Origin: Chelatococcus sp. HY11
Lineage (GTDB): Bacteria; Pseudomonadota; Alphaproteobacteria; Rhizobiales; Beijerinckiaceae
Assembly (NCBI RefSeq): GCF_018398335.1
Contig: NZ_JAHBRX010000001.1
Span: forward strand, 2,108,001-2,172,000
DNA: 64,000 nt
Reading direction: 5' to 3'
Part shown: one piece after another, positions 9,528 to 19,516 of the stretch
Layout of the letters: the number at the start of each line of letters is the position of its first letter
Position numbering within the stretch: the stretch's first letter is position 1
Position numbers and translations under genes: made by a program
The notes under the pieces: generated by a model
The model's database searches: none
What the model saw: only the letters and a program-made list of their open reading frames with translations
What the model was told of the DNA's origin: nothing

Positions 9528-10007
9528 TCAGTTGAGCTTCGAACGGAGGTCCGCAAGGCTCGATGCGAAGATCGACGCGCCCTTCTCACCCCGGACCGCA
9601 TCCTTCAAGACCGTCTCGGATGCCTTCAGGGCAGCATCGATGGCAGCCGCCCGCACTTCGGCGGTGGCCTGGGCCTCAGCCTGGGCGATCTTCGCCTCAG
9701 CGGATGCCGTGCGGCGCGCCACGAAATCGCTCATGCGCTGGCTGGCCTCGGCGGCGACGCGCTCAGCTTCTACCTTGGCATTCGCAACGATATCGGCAGC
9801 TTCCTTTTCCGCCGCAGCCCGCTTCGCCTGGTATTCCTTAAGAAGAGCCTCGGCTTCCGCACGGAAGCGTGTAGCCTCGGCCAGCTCATCGGAAATGCGC
9901 TTGGCGCGCGCGTCCAGCCCGGCGACGATCGCACGACCGCCGCCCAGATAGATCGCCAGAACGAGAAAGAGAATGAACGCGACGGCAGCCCAGAAAGTAG
10001 CGTCCAT
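9528..10007 (-). CDS. atpF: F0F1 ATP synthase subunit b
   Basis: The b subunit forms the peripheral stalk that holds F1 stationary against the rotor. The 159-residue protein has one N-terminal membrane helix (about residues 5-23, FWAAVAFILFLVLAIYL) followed by a long Ala/Glu/Lys-rich coiled coil. It starts four bases after the stop of the b' gene and is the last gene of the F0 operon, before a terminator. Confidence 0.92.
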   Translation of the reverse strand: MDATFWAAVAFILFLVLAIYLGGGRAIVAGLDARAKRISDELAEATRFRAEAEALLKEYQAKRAAAEKEAADIVANAKVEAERVAAEASQRMSDFVARRTASAEAKIAQAEAQATAEVRAAAIDAALKASETVLKDAVRGEKGASIFASSLADLRSKLN

Positions 10008-10011
10008 GACC

Positions 10012-10545
10012 TTATCCCTTCATCGCTGTCTTGACGGCCGCGGAGACCTGCTCCTGAGGAGGCTTGTCCCCTAGCACGCGCTGAAGGATCGCGTCGGCCG
10101 CGTCCGTGGCGATGCCCTCGACATGGGTCAGCGCCGCCGACTTGGTCTCGGAAATCACCTTCTCGGCCGCAGCAAGCTTCTCGGCCAGGGCGGCGTCGAG
10201 CTCGCGGCGCCTGGCATCCGTCTCGGCCTGCAGACGCTGGTGCGTCTCGGCTGCGATCGCCTGCGAACGGGACTTCGCATCGGACAGTGCCGCCTCATAG
10301 GCGAGGCCAGCCGCTTCGGCTTCCTTCTTGGCGGCGATCGCCTCGTGAAGGTCGCCCTGAATCTTGTCGTGCCGCTGCGCAATAGTTCCGCCGATGCGCG
10401 GCAGAGCCACTTTCGCGAGGAACCAGTAAAGCAGAGCGAATGTCACCGCCAACCAGAACAGCTGGGACGCAAACGTCTCGGCTTGGAACGGCGGGAATGC
10501 GCCGCCGCCATGGGCTTCGGCTCCAGTCGTGACCGGTTCGGCCAT
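10012..10545 (-). CDS. atpG: F0F1 ATP synthase subunit b' (second b-type stalk subunit)
   Basis: Alphaproteobacteria and photosynthetic lineages carry two diverged b subunits that pair as a heterodimer. This 177-residue protein has a soluble N-terminus, a membrane helix at about residues 27-47 (QLFWLAVTFALLYWFLAKVALPRI is the conserved b' region) and a coiled coil. Neighbours atpE upstream and atpF downstream confirm the role. It is sometimes named atpF2 or atpX. Confidence 0.92.
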   Translation of the reverse strand: MAEPVTTGAEAHGGGAFPPFQAETFASQLFWLAVTFALLYWFLAKVALPRIGGTIAQRHDKIQGDLHEAIAAKKEAEAAGLAYEAALSDAKSRSQAIAAETHQRLQAETDARRRELDAALAEKLAAAEKVISETKSAALTHVEGIATDAADAILQRVLGDKPPQEQVSAAVKTAMKG

Positions 10546-10625
10546 TCGTCAACTCCGCATCGCGCGATGACCCCCGGAAACAAGTTCCGAAGGTCTGGTC
10601 GCCATCACTCGAATATCGCTTCGCC

Positions 10626-10853
10626 TCAGACGGCGAAGAGCAGCAGCAGCGCGACGAGAAGCGAGAAGATGCCAAGAGCTTCCGTCAGCGCGAAGCCGAG
10701 GAGCAGGGTCGGGCGCTGGCCATCGGCCGCAGACGGGTTGCGCAGCGCGCCGGCGAAGAACTGACCGAAGAGATTGCCGAGGCCAATGGCGGCGCCGGCC
10801 ATACCGAGACACGCGAGACCCGCGCCGATGTACTTTGCTGCAACAGGATCCAT
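10626..10853 (-). CDS. atpE: F0F1 ATP synthase subunit c
   Basis: The 75-residue proteolipid is two membrane helices joined by a polar loop; copies assemble into the proton-driven rotor ring. The proton-carrying carboxylate is Glu58 in the second helix ([11 protein letters not shown]), and the loop RNP at residues 38-40 contacts the F1 stalk. The glycine-rich first helix [17 protein letters not shown] is typical. It lies between atpB and the b' gene. Confidence 0.96.
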   Translation of the reverse strand: MDPVAAKYIGAGLACLGMAGAAIGLGNLFGQFFAGALRNPSAADGQRPTLLLGFALTEALGIFSLLVALLLLFAV

Positions 10854-10896
10854 CTTTAGTGCTCCTTGGGAGATGGCGGAAAAACCGGCCGGCGTA

Positions 10897-11646
10897 TCAG
10901 TGGCCGGGATGCAGGGCGTCGTGCAGATAAATGCTTGTCAGCACGGCGAAGACATAGGCCTGCAGGACCGCGACGAGCACCTCAAGCGCAGTCAATGCGA
11001 CAGTGAAGATGAGCGGCAGAGGCGACAGAATGGCGAGGAAGCCCTGGGCCAGCAGGATCGTGACGAAGCCCGCGAAGATCTTGAGGGCGATGTGTCCCGC
11101 CAGCATGTTGGCGAAAAGACGAACGGCAAGGCTGATCGGGCGGGACAGGAAGGAGACGACCTCGACCGCGACGAGCAGCGGCAGGAGCCAGCCGGGCACG
11201 CCCGACGGCACGAAGAGCTTGAGGAAGCCCATGCCATGCTTGGCGAAGCCATAGACGATCACCACACCGATGACGAGGAGCGACAGCGCGCCCGTGACGA
11301 CGATCTGGCTGGTCACGGTGAAGGAGTACGGCAGCAAGCCCAGCACGTTCGCCATCAGAATGAAACTGAAGAGTGAGAACACGAAAGGCAGGAAGACCAT
11401 GCCGTCCTTGCCGGCGGACTGTCGAACCGTATTGGCTACGAACTCGTAGGTCAGCTCGCCAAGATTCTGGAGCCGGCCCGGCACCATCGAGCGCTGGCTC
11501 GACGTGAGCAGCAGGAAGACGATGACGATCGCCACCGACGCAACCATGAAGGCCGCAGAATTGGTGAAGTGAATCGGCGACTCACTGATGTGGAAAAGCG
11601 GACCCGAAAGGGGCTTAATCTGGAACTGTTCGGTGGGACTGGCCAT
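10897..11646 (-). CDS. atpB: F0F1 ATP synthase subunit a
   Basis: Subunit a provides the two half-channels for protons beside the c-ring. The 249-residue protein has the usual hydrophobic profile of five to six helices and the essential arginine in [10 protein letters not shown], plus the C-terminal [14 protein letters not shown]. The frame could begin at 11670, but the ATG at 11646 (MASPTEQF) gives the standard length and is preceded by GGGAG; the ATG at 11670 has no such site. It follows atpI in the F0 operon. Confidence 0.94.
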   Translation of the reverse strand: MASPTEQFQIKPLSGPLFHISESPIHFTNSAAFMVASVAIVIVFLLLTSSQRSMVPGRLQNLGELTYEFVANTVRQSAGKDGMVFLPFVFSLFSFILMANVLGLLPYSFTVTSQIVVTGALSLLVIGVVIVYGFAKHGMGFLKLFVPSGVPGWLLPLLVAVEVVSFLSRPISLAVRLFANMLAGHIALKIFAGFVTILLAQGFLAILSPLPLIFTVALTALEVLVAVLQAYVFAVLTSIYLHDALHPGH

Positions 11647-11719
11647 TGGCCGCTCGGCTCCCGCTTCCATGTCCGCGCCGGATAACCGACGCGCTCCGCC
11701 TAACCAAAGACCAGGATCG

Positions 11720-12085
11720 CTACTTCTTCGATCCCGACCCCACGAACCCGGCCGCGCGCATAACGTTCATCACGCCCGCCGCGAAACCGAGCAATAGAAG
11801 GATCATTAGTCCCCACGGCTTGGTGCCGAAGAACTGATCCACGCCCCACCCAAGGGCCGCCCCGACGATGACGCCGGACGCGAACTCCCCGGCAAGCCGC
11901 ATGGCGCTTCCGATCGACGAGGCGTCAGCCTTGCCACCGGCACCACCCTCCCCCGAAGAGGATTGGCTTGCCTTCTCCGCCACAGCGAGCCTGTCACCAA
12001 GATCATGGAGCCGCTTGGCGAGCTCCTGATCCCTGGATCCTGCCGGGCCGTTCGTCCCGGATGGCGGCGGCTTATCACCTGCCAT
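11720..12085 (-). CDS. atpI: ATP synthase accessory protein I (AtpI/ATPase gene 1 family)
   Basis: The 121-residue protein has a low-complexity hydrophilic N-terminus (residues 1-60) and two membrane helices, [19 protein letters not shown] and a second from about residue 90. This matches the small AtpI family encoded first in many atp operons, implicated in c-ring assembly or Mg2+ supply. It opens the F0 operon here, so the operon promoter should lie in the 245 bp between it and smc. Confidence 0.85.
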   Translation of the reverse strand: MAGDKPPPSGTNGPAGSRDQELAKRLHDLGDRLAVAEKASQSSSGEGGAGGKADASSIGSAMRLAGEFASGVIVGAALGWGVDQFFGTKPWGLMILLLLGFAAGVMNVMRAAGFVGSGSKK

Positions 12086-12330
12086 GGCAGATCCCTAGGA
12101 ATGACGGCGCACAATGGCGCAGCTAGATGAGATCCATGTAGACAAACGTCAAGCCGGCACTCTTGTTAAGGGTGTCGGCGCGAAGTTCAAGGCTCCATGA
12201 ACGCGGCGCACAATAGTGAGCGACCGGGAGAGTGTCAAGAATGCGGCGAAAAACGATAAGCCGTTGATACCATTGCGACAATTTCAACTTTTGCGAGACC
12301 CGGGAGAAATACTTTCCTCCCTCACCAACA

Positions 12331-15300
12331 TTAGCTCGCCTCAAGGATGCGTTCAGCGACCTCAAGATCCACCGAGACCAGTTGGGAAACGCCGCGCTCG
12401 GCCATCGTCACGCCGAACAGCCGGTCCATCTGCGCCATGGTGATGGGATTGTGCGTGATGACGATGAAGCGTGTTTCCGTCTGCCGGGCCATGTCCCGCA
12501 AGAGCTGGCAATAGCGCTCGACATTGGCGTCATCGAGCGGCGCGTCCACCTCGTCCAGAACGCAGACAGGCGACGGGTTTGTGAGGAACACGGCGAAGAT
12601 GAGGGCGGTCGCGGTCAGGGCCTGCTCGCCACCGGACAGGAGCGTCATCACCTGGGGCTTCTTGCCGGGCGGGCGCACGAGAATCTCCAGGCCCGCCTCC
12701 AGCGGATCGTCCGAATCAATCAGCGTCAGTTCGGCCGTGCCGCCCCCGAAAAGACTTGTGAACAAGCGCTGAAAATGGCCGTTCACAATGTCGAAGGCAG
12801 CCAGCAGGCGCTCCCGCCCCTCACGATTGAGGTTGCCTATCGCCTGGCGCAGGCGCCGAATCGCCTCCGTCAGGTCGCTGCGCTCGCCGCTGAGGCCGTC
12901 GCGCTTCTCCTCGGCCTCCGCCAATTCCAATTCGGCGCGCAGATTGACGGCGCCCAGCCGCTCACGATCCGCCTTGAGATCGACAAGCCTCGTTTCCACG
13001 GACTGCGCCTCCGGCAACCGCGAATCGAGGCCGACACCCGCCTGCTCATGCAAGGTGGCCGGTGAGGCCTCCAGCGTCTCGGCGACATCACGTGTCACCT
13101 CCGTGAGCTTGGCGCGAGCCGCCTCCAGGCGTGCCTCCGTTCCGGCGCGCGCCTCGCGGGCGGTCCCCAGTTCATCGAGTGCCGCCTTGGCGAGCCGGTC
13201 GGCCTCCACCAGCGCCGTCTCGGCCTCGGCAAGACGATCGGCCTCGGCCTGGCGCTTCTCCTCGGCCTCGGCGATCTCCGAAAGGAGCGCGCGGCGCCGC
13301 AACAGGAACGTGTCGGGCATGTCCGCGAGCTGTTCCAGCTCGGTCTCCGTGGCAGCGCGACGTTCGGCGAGTTCCTCGCTTGCCTCCGCGGCGCGCGTCG
13401 CACGCGCTGTCCAGGCGTCGATCTCGGCCGCGATCGCGGCGTGGCGTTGGCGGCGCAACTCGGCTTCGCGCTGCTGGCTCTGTGCCCTGGCCCTGATGTC
13501 AGCGGTCGCGCCACGCTGGGCGGCGACGATCGCCGCCGCGCTGTCGAGCCGGCCCTTGATCTCGGGCAGGGTATCGAGCGCGTCCAGTCCCGCCTCGATT
13601 TCCTCGATGCGGGCCTGCCCCTCCTCCTCCGCGGCACGAAGGCGGGTCCTTGCCTCGACAAGGCCGAGGCGGCGCGCCTCCGCCGCCGCCGCATGACGCT
13701 CAGCCGTCGTGAATGCCTCGCGTGCCCTGTCCATCTCGCGACGGGCGGCACGCTCCGCCTCGATCGCGGCCGCTTCCCGGCGGGCTGCCTCGGCGACACC
13801 CTCGCGCGCACCGCGCAATCCCTCGACCGCCTCATCCGCGGCGAGGCGCGCCTCGGCAGCCTCCACCTCGAGCTCGGCCAGGCGGTTGCGTTCGGCAAGG
13901 CGGCGTGCTGCAGGGGATGGCGCTTCGGCCGCAACGGTGAAGCCATCCCAGCGCCAGAGGTCGCCTTCGCGCGAGACAAGCCGTTGCCCGGGCTTCAGTG
14001 AAGGGCGCAGCCGTGCTCCGTCACGGCGCTCCACGACGCCGATCTGGCTCAGGCGACGGGCAAGCGCCGATGGTCCATCGACCCTGTCCGCCAGGGGCAC
14101 CGCCCCGCCCGGAAGCGCCGGGTCTTCTCCCGCCATGGCGGAGACATCGGCCCAGTGCGAAGGCGCGGCGGAGGCGAGTGGAGCATCGAGATCCTCGCCG
14201 AGCGCGGCGGCAAGCGCGGCTTCGTAGCCTTTACTGACCGTGATGGCCTCTATGACACCCTGCCAGGGACCATCCGCCGGCGCCGCAACGAGCTTCGCGA
14301 GCGTCCGCGCCTCGGTGTCCAGACGCTGGGCGCGGCGCTCCATCTCAGCGGCGGGGCCGGCGACCTCGGCTTCGCGAGCGCGCGCCGTCTCAATAGTGAC
14401 GCGTGCCTCCGCGACCCCTTCCTCGGCGAGAGAGGAACGCTCCTCGGCGAAAGCCAAGCCCTCGCGCAACGCCTCCAGGGCGTCCGCTCCACCCGCGCTG
14501 TCGTCCAACTCGGCCAGTTGGTCCTCGATCGCCCGTTGCTCATGCACGGCGCGCTCGACACGCGCCCGCTCGTCCCGCAATGACCGCTCGAAGGCCATGT
14601 GTTTGGCGCCGGTGTCCGCAAGCTCGGCCTGCAGGACGGCCAGCTCGCGCTCGGCGCCCGCCAGGCGTGCCTCCGCCGTCGCCAGTTCCGCCTTGAGAGC
14701 CTTGGCGGCGTCGCCTGTGTCGCCCGAGACAGCGCTGAGTTCGTCCTGTTCACCCCGCAGTTTCAGAAGCGTCATCGCGGCGTCGCTGCCGGAGGCCTGC
14801 TCGCGCGCCAGATCACGGTCGATCTCGACCAGCCGGCGCTCCAGCTCGGTCTGTCGCTCGCGCGAGCGCCGCTCCTCGCCGTCGAGATCGTTACGCGCAA
14901 GTGTCAAGCGCTGCAGGGCAGCGGCGGCCTCGACTTCCGCCTGTCGCAGCCCGGGAAGCGCGTGAGCGGCGATGGCCTGCGCCTTCGCGGCCTCAGCCTG
15001 TGCCTGGGTGCGTTCCGCGACGAGCCGCACCTCGGCGGCCAGCGCCTGCTCGGACTGCGCGACGGCGGAGCGCGCCTCGGTGAAGGCGATGAGCAGGATG
15101 AGCGCCTCAAGCTTGCGGATATCGGCGGAGAGCAGACGGTATCGTTGGGCCTGCCGCCCCTGCCGGCGCAACGCGTCGACCTGCGTCTCGATCTCGCGCA
15201 TCACGTCATCGAGCCGCAACAGATTGTCTTCGGCCGCCTTCAGGCGCAGTTCTGCCTCGTGGCGGCGGGTATGCAGCCCCGCGACGCCGGCCGCATCCTC

Positions 15301-15792
15301 CAGAATACGGCGACGTGCCTGGGGTTTCGCCGCGATGATCTCGCCGATCTGCCCCTGGCGCACCATGGCATGGGAGCGCGCGCCGGTCGCAGCGTCAGCA
15401 AACAGTAGCTGCACATCGCGTGCGCGCACCTCGCGACCGTTGATGCGGTAGGAAGAGCCCGACTCACGCTCGATGCGGCGCGCGATTTCCAGATTGTCGG
15501 TGTCGTTGAAGGCGGCGGGTGCTGTCCGCGCGCTGTTATCGACGACGACCATCACCTCCGCGCTGTTGCGCGCCGGCCGGCCATTGGTGCCGGCAAAGAT
15601 GACGTCATCCATGCCTGAGGCGCGCAACGACTTGTACGAGCTTTCGCCCATCACCCAGCGCAGCGCCTCGACGAGGTTCGACTTGCCGCAGCCGTTTGGG
15701 CCAACAACGCCCGTGAGCCCCGGCTCGATCAGGAATTCGGATGGCTCGACAAAGGACTTGAAGCCCGCGATCTTGAGGCGGGTGAGCTTCAT
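12331..15792 (-). CDS. smc: chromosome segregation protein SMC
   Basis: SMC dimers organise and help segregate the chromosome with ScpA/ScpB. The 1153-residue protein shows the N-terminal Walker A GPNGCGKS (residues 31-38), long coiled coils rich in Glu/Ala/Arg, a hinge region about residues 520-610, and C-terminal signature LSGGEQALTA and Walker B VCVLDEVDAPLDD. The frame extends to 15900, but MKLTRLKIAGFKSFVEP at 15792 is the conserved start, though no clear ribosome-binding site precedes it. The Arg/Ala-rich coils produce many spurious frames on the opposite strand. Confidence 0.96.
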   Translation of the reverse strand: MKLTRLKIAGFKSFVEPSEFLIEPGLTGVVGPNGCGKSNLVEALRWVMGESSYKSLRASGMDDVIFAGTNGRPARNSAEVMVVVDNSARTAPAAFNDTDNLEIARRIERESGSSYRINGREVRARDVQLLFADAATGARSHAMVRQGQIGEIIAAKPQARRRILEDAAGVAGLHTRRHEAELRLKAAEDNLLRLDDVMREIETQVDALRRQGRQAQRYRLLSADIRKLEALILLIAFTEARSAVAQSEQALAAEVRLVAERTQAQAEAAKAQAIAAHALPGLRQAEVEAAAALQRLTLARNDLDGEERRSRERQTELERRLVEIDRDLAREQASGSDAAMTLLKLRGEQDELSAVSGDTGDAAKALKAELATAEARLAGAERELAVLQAELADTGAKHMAFERSLRDERARVERAVHEQRAIEDQLAELDDSAGGADALEALREGLAFAEERSSLAEEGVAEARVTIETARAREAEVAGPAAEMERRAQRLDTEARTLAKLVAAPADGPWQGVIEAITVSKGYEAALAAALGEDLDAPLASAAPSHWADVSAMAGEDPALPGGAVPLADRVDGPSALARRLSQIGVVERRDGARLRPSLKPGQRLVSREGDLWRWDGFTVAAEAPSPAARRLAERNRLAELEVEAAEARLAADEAVEGLRGAREGVAEAARREAAAIEAERAARREMDRAREAFTTAERHAAAAEARRLGLVEARTRLRAAEEEGQARIEEIEAGLDALDTLPEIKGRLDSAAAIVAAQRGATADIRARAQSQQREAELRRQRHAAIAAEIDAWTARATRAAEASEELAERRAATETELEQLADMPDTFLLRRRALLSEIAEAEEKRQAEADRLAEAETALVEADRLAKAALDELGTAREARAGTEARLEAARAKLTEVTRDVAETLEASPATLHEQAGVGLDSRLPEAQSVETRLVDLKADRERLGAVNLRAELELAEAEEKRDGLSGERSDLTEAIRRLRQAIGNLNREGRERLLAAFDIVNGHFQRLFTSLFGGGTAELTLIDSDDPLEAGLEILVRPPGKKPQVMTLLSGGEQALTATALIFAVFLTNPSPVCVLDEVDAPLDDANVERYCQLLRDMARQTETRFIVITHNPITMAQMDRLFGVTMAERGVSQLVSVDLEVAERILEAS

Positions 15793-15984
15793 GGCGCGAC
15801 CATAACGAGTGTCTGCCGAACACCATGGGTTCGAGCGGACAACGATCGTGTTCCGGCTACAGCGTGAAAGGAGCCCGTCTTGCGGATTGGCGAACTCCAC
15901 GACGGGTCATCACGTCCCGTCGAACAATCGGCGCGCCGCTCCAAACAGGTTGGAGCGCGCGCCGTGACATACGCCGCGTGATCC

Positions 15985-16632
15985 TTACCCACCGACGAGG
16001 GGGTTAAGAATCTGCTCCAGACGATCAACCGAAATCGCTCCGTTCTCGGCCTTCCCATTGATGAAGAAGGTGGGCGTGGCATTGACGCCAAGCTTGTTGG
16101 CGCCGTTATCCCTGACCCAGTTCACCGCATCATAGGTCTTCTGATCCTTCAAGCAGGCCTCGAAACTTTCCTGTGTGAAACCGGCTTGCTTGGCCAGCTG
16201 CAGCAAGGCGTCGAGCGGCTTGTCGGTGAAAGCCCAGTTGCGCTGCTGGTCGAACAGCAGGTCCGTCACGGCATAGTATTTGTCGTTGCCGGCGCAGCGG
16301 GCCAGCATGAAGCCCGCTGTCGCCAGCGGATCCAGCGGGAATTCCCGCAGGATGAAGCGCACCTTGCCGGTGTCGATATATTTCGACTTCAGCGTCGGAT
16401 AGGTCGCCTCATGGAAATTCGCGCAATGCGAGCAGGTCAAGGAGGCATACTCAATGATGGTGACCTTGGCATCGGGCGAGCCAAGCACGACATCGCCGAG
16501 CGGCCCCTGCGCATTGAGATCTGTCGGCGACTGCGCCATGGCCGACTGCAGGGAAAGCCCCGGGAGACCCATGACACCTGCGGCGATGGTACCGACGAGG
16601 CAAGCAGCGAAAGTGCGACGGCTGAGCGTCAT
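15985..16632 (-). CDS. periplasmic DsbA-family thiol:disulfide oxidoreductase
   Basis: The 215-residue protein has an N-terminal signal peptide (RR at residues 5-6, hydrophobic core, cleavage near AMA-Q at residue 34), the thioredoxin-fold active site Cys67-Ser-His-Cys70 and the cis-proline loop GVNATPTFFINGK. It resembles the DsbA/BdbD-type (DSBA-like, PF13462) proteins that oxidise or isomerise disulfides in exported proteins. The twin-arginine-like N-terminus lacks the full Tat motif, so Sec export is more likely. It sits between dciA and smc, an arrangement common in Rhizobiales. Confidence 0.87.
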   Translation of the reverse strand: MTLSRRTFAACLVGTIAAGVMGLPGLSLQSAMAQSPTDLNAQGPLGDVVLGSPDAKVTIIEYASLTCSHCANFHEATYPTLKSKYIDTGKVRFILREFPLDPLATAGFMLARCAGNDKYYAVTDLLFDQQRNWAFTDKPLDALLQLAKQAGFTQESFEACLKDQKTYDAVNWVRDNGANKLGVNATPTFFINGKAENGAISVDRLEQILNPLVGG

Positions 16633-16806
16633 CGCGGTAGTCTCCTTGAATAGGGCGCCGCCCGCGGCGGCACGTTCGAGCTACAGGCAAGCCTGATCGA
16701 AAAGCATGCCTGTTCGGCGCACACCATAGATGCGGCAACGCATCTGGCAAGCGACCGTTCAGTCACGGTTACGTGCAATAGCGGCCTAAAGGCGGCGAAA
16801 GGTTGA

Positions 16807-17361
16807 CTATCGCGACAGCACGGCTTGGCCGAGTCGCCGCAGGGCCTGCTGCAACCCTTCGTCCGCAACGTCGGCGACGTGGTCTTCGACGGCCCGCGCG
16901 GCTGCCGGAGATAGATCCCGCGGCGGCTCGGTAGCAACGGCCCTGCGCTGCAGCGGCCCCTGACGCAGGGAAAGACGCGCGACGCAGCGCCAGCCGAAGT
17001 GGCTGTTGACACGCTCGATGACGACGGGCGCCATATGCTGCAGCTCCAGCGCGAAGGCCCCCGTGACCCGCACGACGAGCGTCGCGGGCTCTGCCTCCTC
17101 GGCATAGCGCCGACGGGCTCCGCCCGGCCAATCAAGTCGGATAGGCTCAGCGTGGCCCGCCAGCCGGTCTCCGACGATTTCCGGCCAGGCCATGATGATA
17201 TCCGCAGCCGCGAAGCCCTGTTTGGCGAGCACCGGCGCGATGCAGCCATCCACAAGATCCGCCAGCGGCTTGGCCAGAAGCCGCTGATGCGGACGCGCGA
17301 AGGCGCCTGCGACGCCACCGCTCGGCACGAATCGCTGGTTAGGCCGATAAGATCGCGTCAT
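16807..17361 (-). CDS. DciA-like protein (DUF721), predicted helicase loader
   Basis: The 184-residue protein matches DUF721: an N-terminal helical region with AWPEIVGDRLAGHAEPIRLDW, then the strand-rich LVVRVTGAFALELQHMAPVVIERVNSHFG. The DUF721 domain is shared with DciA, which loads the replicative helicase DnaB in bacteria lacking DnaC. Alphaproteobacterial members are less studied, so the loader role is by family. It is divergent from mutY and upstream of the DsbA-like gene. Confidence 0.8.
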   Translation of the reverse strand: MTRSYRPNQRFVPSGGVAGAFARPHQRLLAKPLADLVDGCIAPVLAKQGFAAADIIMAWPEIVGDRLAGHAEPIRLDWPGGARRRYAEEAEPATLVVRVTGAFALELQHMAPVVIERVNSHFGWRCVARLSLRQGPLQRRAVATEPPRDLSPAAARAVEDHVADVADEGLQQALRRLGQAVLSR

Positions 17362-17507
17362 AGCTCAACCCAAAGGCTCATCCCGATGCCTCAACCCGCG
17401 ACCCCAAAAGAAGACGGTCCCAAAGGGGCCGTTTGTTCGCTGTCGCAAATCCGTGACAGACGGACTTGCTCTAGCCTGGCCGCGAGCAGGCCGCTACAGA
17501 TCACATC

Positions 17508-18677
17508 ATGGTAGACACCGAAGCCGCCGCCGTGAAGTCCATCCGCAAATCGTCCCCGCGCGGGCGCTCATCGCGCGCCCGCCAGGGACAGGCCGATCTT
17601 CTCGCACCGGCGGCCGGCACGGGTTCCGTGGAGGCAGCGGCCCTACTCACGTGGTATGACCGCCACCGCCGCGACCTGCCCTGGCGGGCAAAGCCCGGCG
17701 AAACGGCCGATCCCTACCGCGTCTGGCTGTCGGAGATCATGCTGCAGCAGACCACCGTGACGGCGGTGAAGCCCTATTTCGAGCGGTTCCTGCAGCGCTT
17801 CCCGACTGTCGGCGACCTCGCGCGCGCGCCGCAGGAAGCCGTGATGCAGGCCTGGGCGGGACTTGGCTACTATTCCCGCGCCCGCAACCTGCATGCCTGC
17901 GCGCAGATGGTCGTGGCTCGCCATGGCGCGCGCTTCCCGGCCAATGTCGACCAGTTGCGCGCCCTGCCCGGCATCGGCGCCTATACGGCGGCGGCCGTGG
18001 GCGCCATCGCCTTCGATATCCCGGCCGCGGCGGTCGATGGCAACGTCGAGCGCGTGCTGGCGCGCCTCTATGCGGTGGAAGAGCCGCTGCCCAAGGCCAA
18101 ACCCCTGTTCCAGGTGCTCGCACAGGCCCTTGTTCCTCACAGACGCGCAGGAGATTTCGCGCAGGCCTTCATGGACCTCGGCGCGACGATCTGCACGCCG
18201 AAGCGGCCGGCCTGCGTGTTGTGCCCCTGGTCGGCTCCGTGTGTGGCGCGCGCCGCCGGCACGGCGGAGACCTTTCCGCGCAAGGCCGCCAAGAAGGAGG
18301 GCACATTGCGCCTCGGCACGAGCTTCGTGGCGGTGCGCGGTGACGGCGCGGTGCTGCTGCGCACCCGTCCGCCGGAAGGCCTGCTCGGCGGCATGGCCGA
18401 ACTGCCCGGCAGCCCATGGTCTCCTGAAGGCCCGGGCGGCGACATTCTCGCGCATGCGCCGTTGCAGGCGCGCTGGGCCCCGCTGAACGGCGTGGTGCGC
18501 CACGTCTTCACGCATTTCCCACTGGAACTGACGGTTCTGCGCGCCGACGTTCCGCAACGCACCCCCGCCCCCCGGGGCACGCGCTGGGTGGCGGCCGCGA
18601 AACTCGATACCGAAGCCCTGCCCAGCCTGATGCGCAAGGTACTCGCCAAGGCGCGAATAGAGGTCCGCCCTTCCTGA
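17508..18677 (+). CDS. mutY: A/G-specific adenine glycosylase
   Basis: MutY removes adenine mispaired with 8-oxoguanine. The 389-residue protein has the catalytic Glu76 in SEIMLQQT, the helix-hairpin-helix LPGIGAYTAAAV (residues 153-164), catalytic Asp177 in VDGNVERV, and a [4Fe-4S] motif Cys229-x6-Cys236-x2-Cys239-x5-Cys245. The C-terminal NUDIX-like domain recognises 8-oxoG. The first 40 residues are a basic, low-complexity extension; a start nearer residue 40 is possible, since no clear ribosome-binding site precedes the ATG at 17508. Confidence 0.94.
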   Translation: MVDTEAAAVKSIRKSSPRGRSSRARQGQADLLAPAAGTGSVEAAALLTWYDRHRRDLPWRAKPGETADPYRVWLSEIMLQQTTVTAVKPYFERFLQRFPTVGDLARAPQEAVMQAWAGLGYYSRARNLHACAQMVVARHGARFPANVDQLRALPGIGAYTAAAVGAIAFDIPAAAVDGNVERVLARLYAVEEPLPKAKPLFQVLAQALVPHRRAGDFAQAFMDLGATICTPKRPACVLCPWSAPCVARAAGTAETFPRKAAKKEGTLRLGTSFVAVRGDGAVLLRTRPPEGLLGGMAELPGSPWSPEGPGGDILAHAPLQARWAPLNGVVRHVFTHFPLELTVLRADVPQRTPAPRGTRWVAAAKLDTEALPSLMRKVLAKARIEVRPS

Positions 18678-18788
18678 ACGCGGCTTTATCTCACTATTCC
18701 GGCTATCGCCTTATCGCCGCGGTAAAATCTGGCGTCGATTATGAAGGGCCTTGGCGCCCGCCGGAGCGGGCCGGATGGACGAAAACCG

Positions 18789-19505
18789 ATGCTGACCGCC
18801 GCGAACCGCCGCTCCCTCGTCGATGACGCCATCGACAGCATCCGTGCCCCGATAGAGGCCGGCACCTGGTCGATCGGTTCGCGCATCCCGACGGAGACTG
18901 AGCTCGCAAGCCTCCTGAAAGTCAGCCGCAACACGGTGCGCGAGGCCGTGCGAGCCCTCGCCCACAGCGGTATTCTCGAGGTTCGCCAGGGGGACGGCAC
19001 CTATGTGCGAAGCCGGACGGATACTGCCACCCTGCTGCGAACGCTCGGAGAAACGAGCTTCGATGACCAGCTCGAGCTGTGGCGGATCATCAGCGAGGCC
19101 TTGGCGCGACTGGCGGCCGAACGGCGCGATTTCGAGGATGTCAGCCGCATCGCATCCGCCATCGATGAAATCTTCGCCTCCCCGTCAAAAAGCCCTGCCG
19201 CGGCGCCGAATTGGCATCGTTTTTACGATTCCATCGCCGATGCGGCCCACAATAAGGCCCTTTGGCTGCTTTATCGGGCCATTTTTTCATCCGTCAGTCT
19301 ACTTTCTCGGCAGGGCGGAAATCTGTTAGAAGCGGGCTGCGATGCTGGTGCGGCGCGTCCCGCGCAGGATGATTATAGAGCGCTGCTCGACGCCATCGTC
19401 AGCCAGTCTCCGCAGGATGCCGCGCGGGCCGCGCGACATCTCGTCGATCATTCCTTTGCGGCCGTGGCCGGGCCTCCGGCGGAGGAACTTACTCCGCCGC
19501 CCTGA
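18789..19505 (+). CDS. GntR/FadR-family transcriptional regulator
   Basis: A 238-residue regulator with an N-terminal winged helix (residues 8-75, with SRIPTETELASLLKVSRNTVREAVRALAHSGILEVRQGDGTYV) and a C-terminal all-helical FCD ligand domain. The ATG at 18789 gives a normal length; the in-frame ATG at 18741 is also open. It ends 11 bp before the transporter gene and probably controls it. The ligand is unknown. Confidence 0.87.
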   Translation: MLTAANRRSLVDDAIDSIRAPIEAGTWSIGSRIPTETELASLLKVSRNTVREAVRALAHSGILEVRQGDGTYVRSRTDTATLLRTLGETSFDDQLELWRIISEALARLAAERRDFEDVSRIASAIDEIFASPSKSPAAAPNWHRFYDSIADAAHNKALWLLYRAIFSSVSLLSRQGGNLLEAGCDAGAARPAQDDYRALLDAIVSQSPQDAARAARHLVDHSFAAVAGPPAEELTPPP

Positions 19506-19516
19506 AAGTTGATGCA

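Noticed and set aside
12123-12365. 80-codon frame between atpI and smc
   Set aside because: No similarity or ribosome-binding site, and it overlaps the smc end. The region more likely holds the atp promoter.
17643-18557. 304-codon minus-strand frame opposite mutY
   Set aside because: Antisense to a conserved gene and Arg/His-rich shadow composition.
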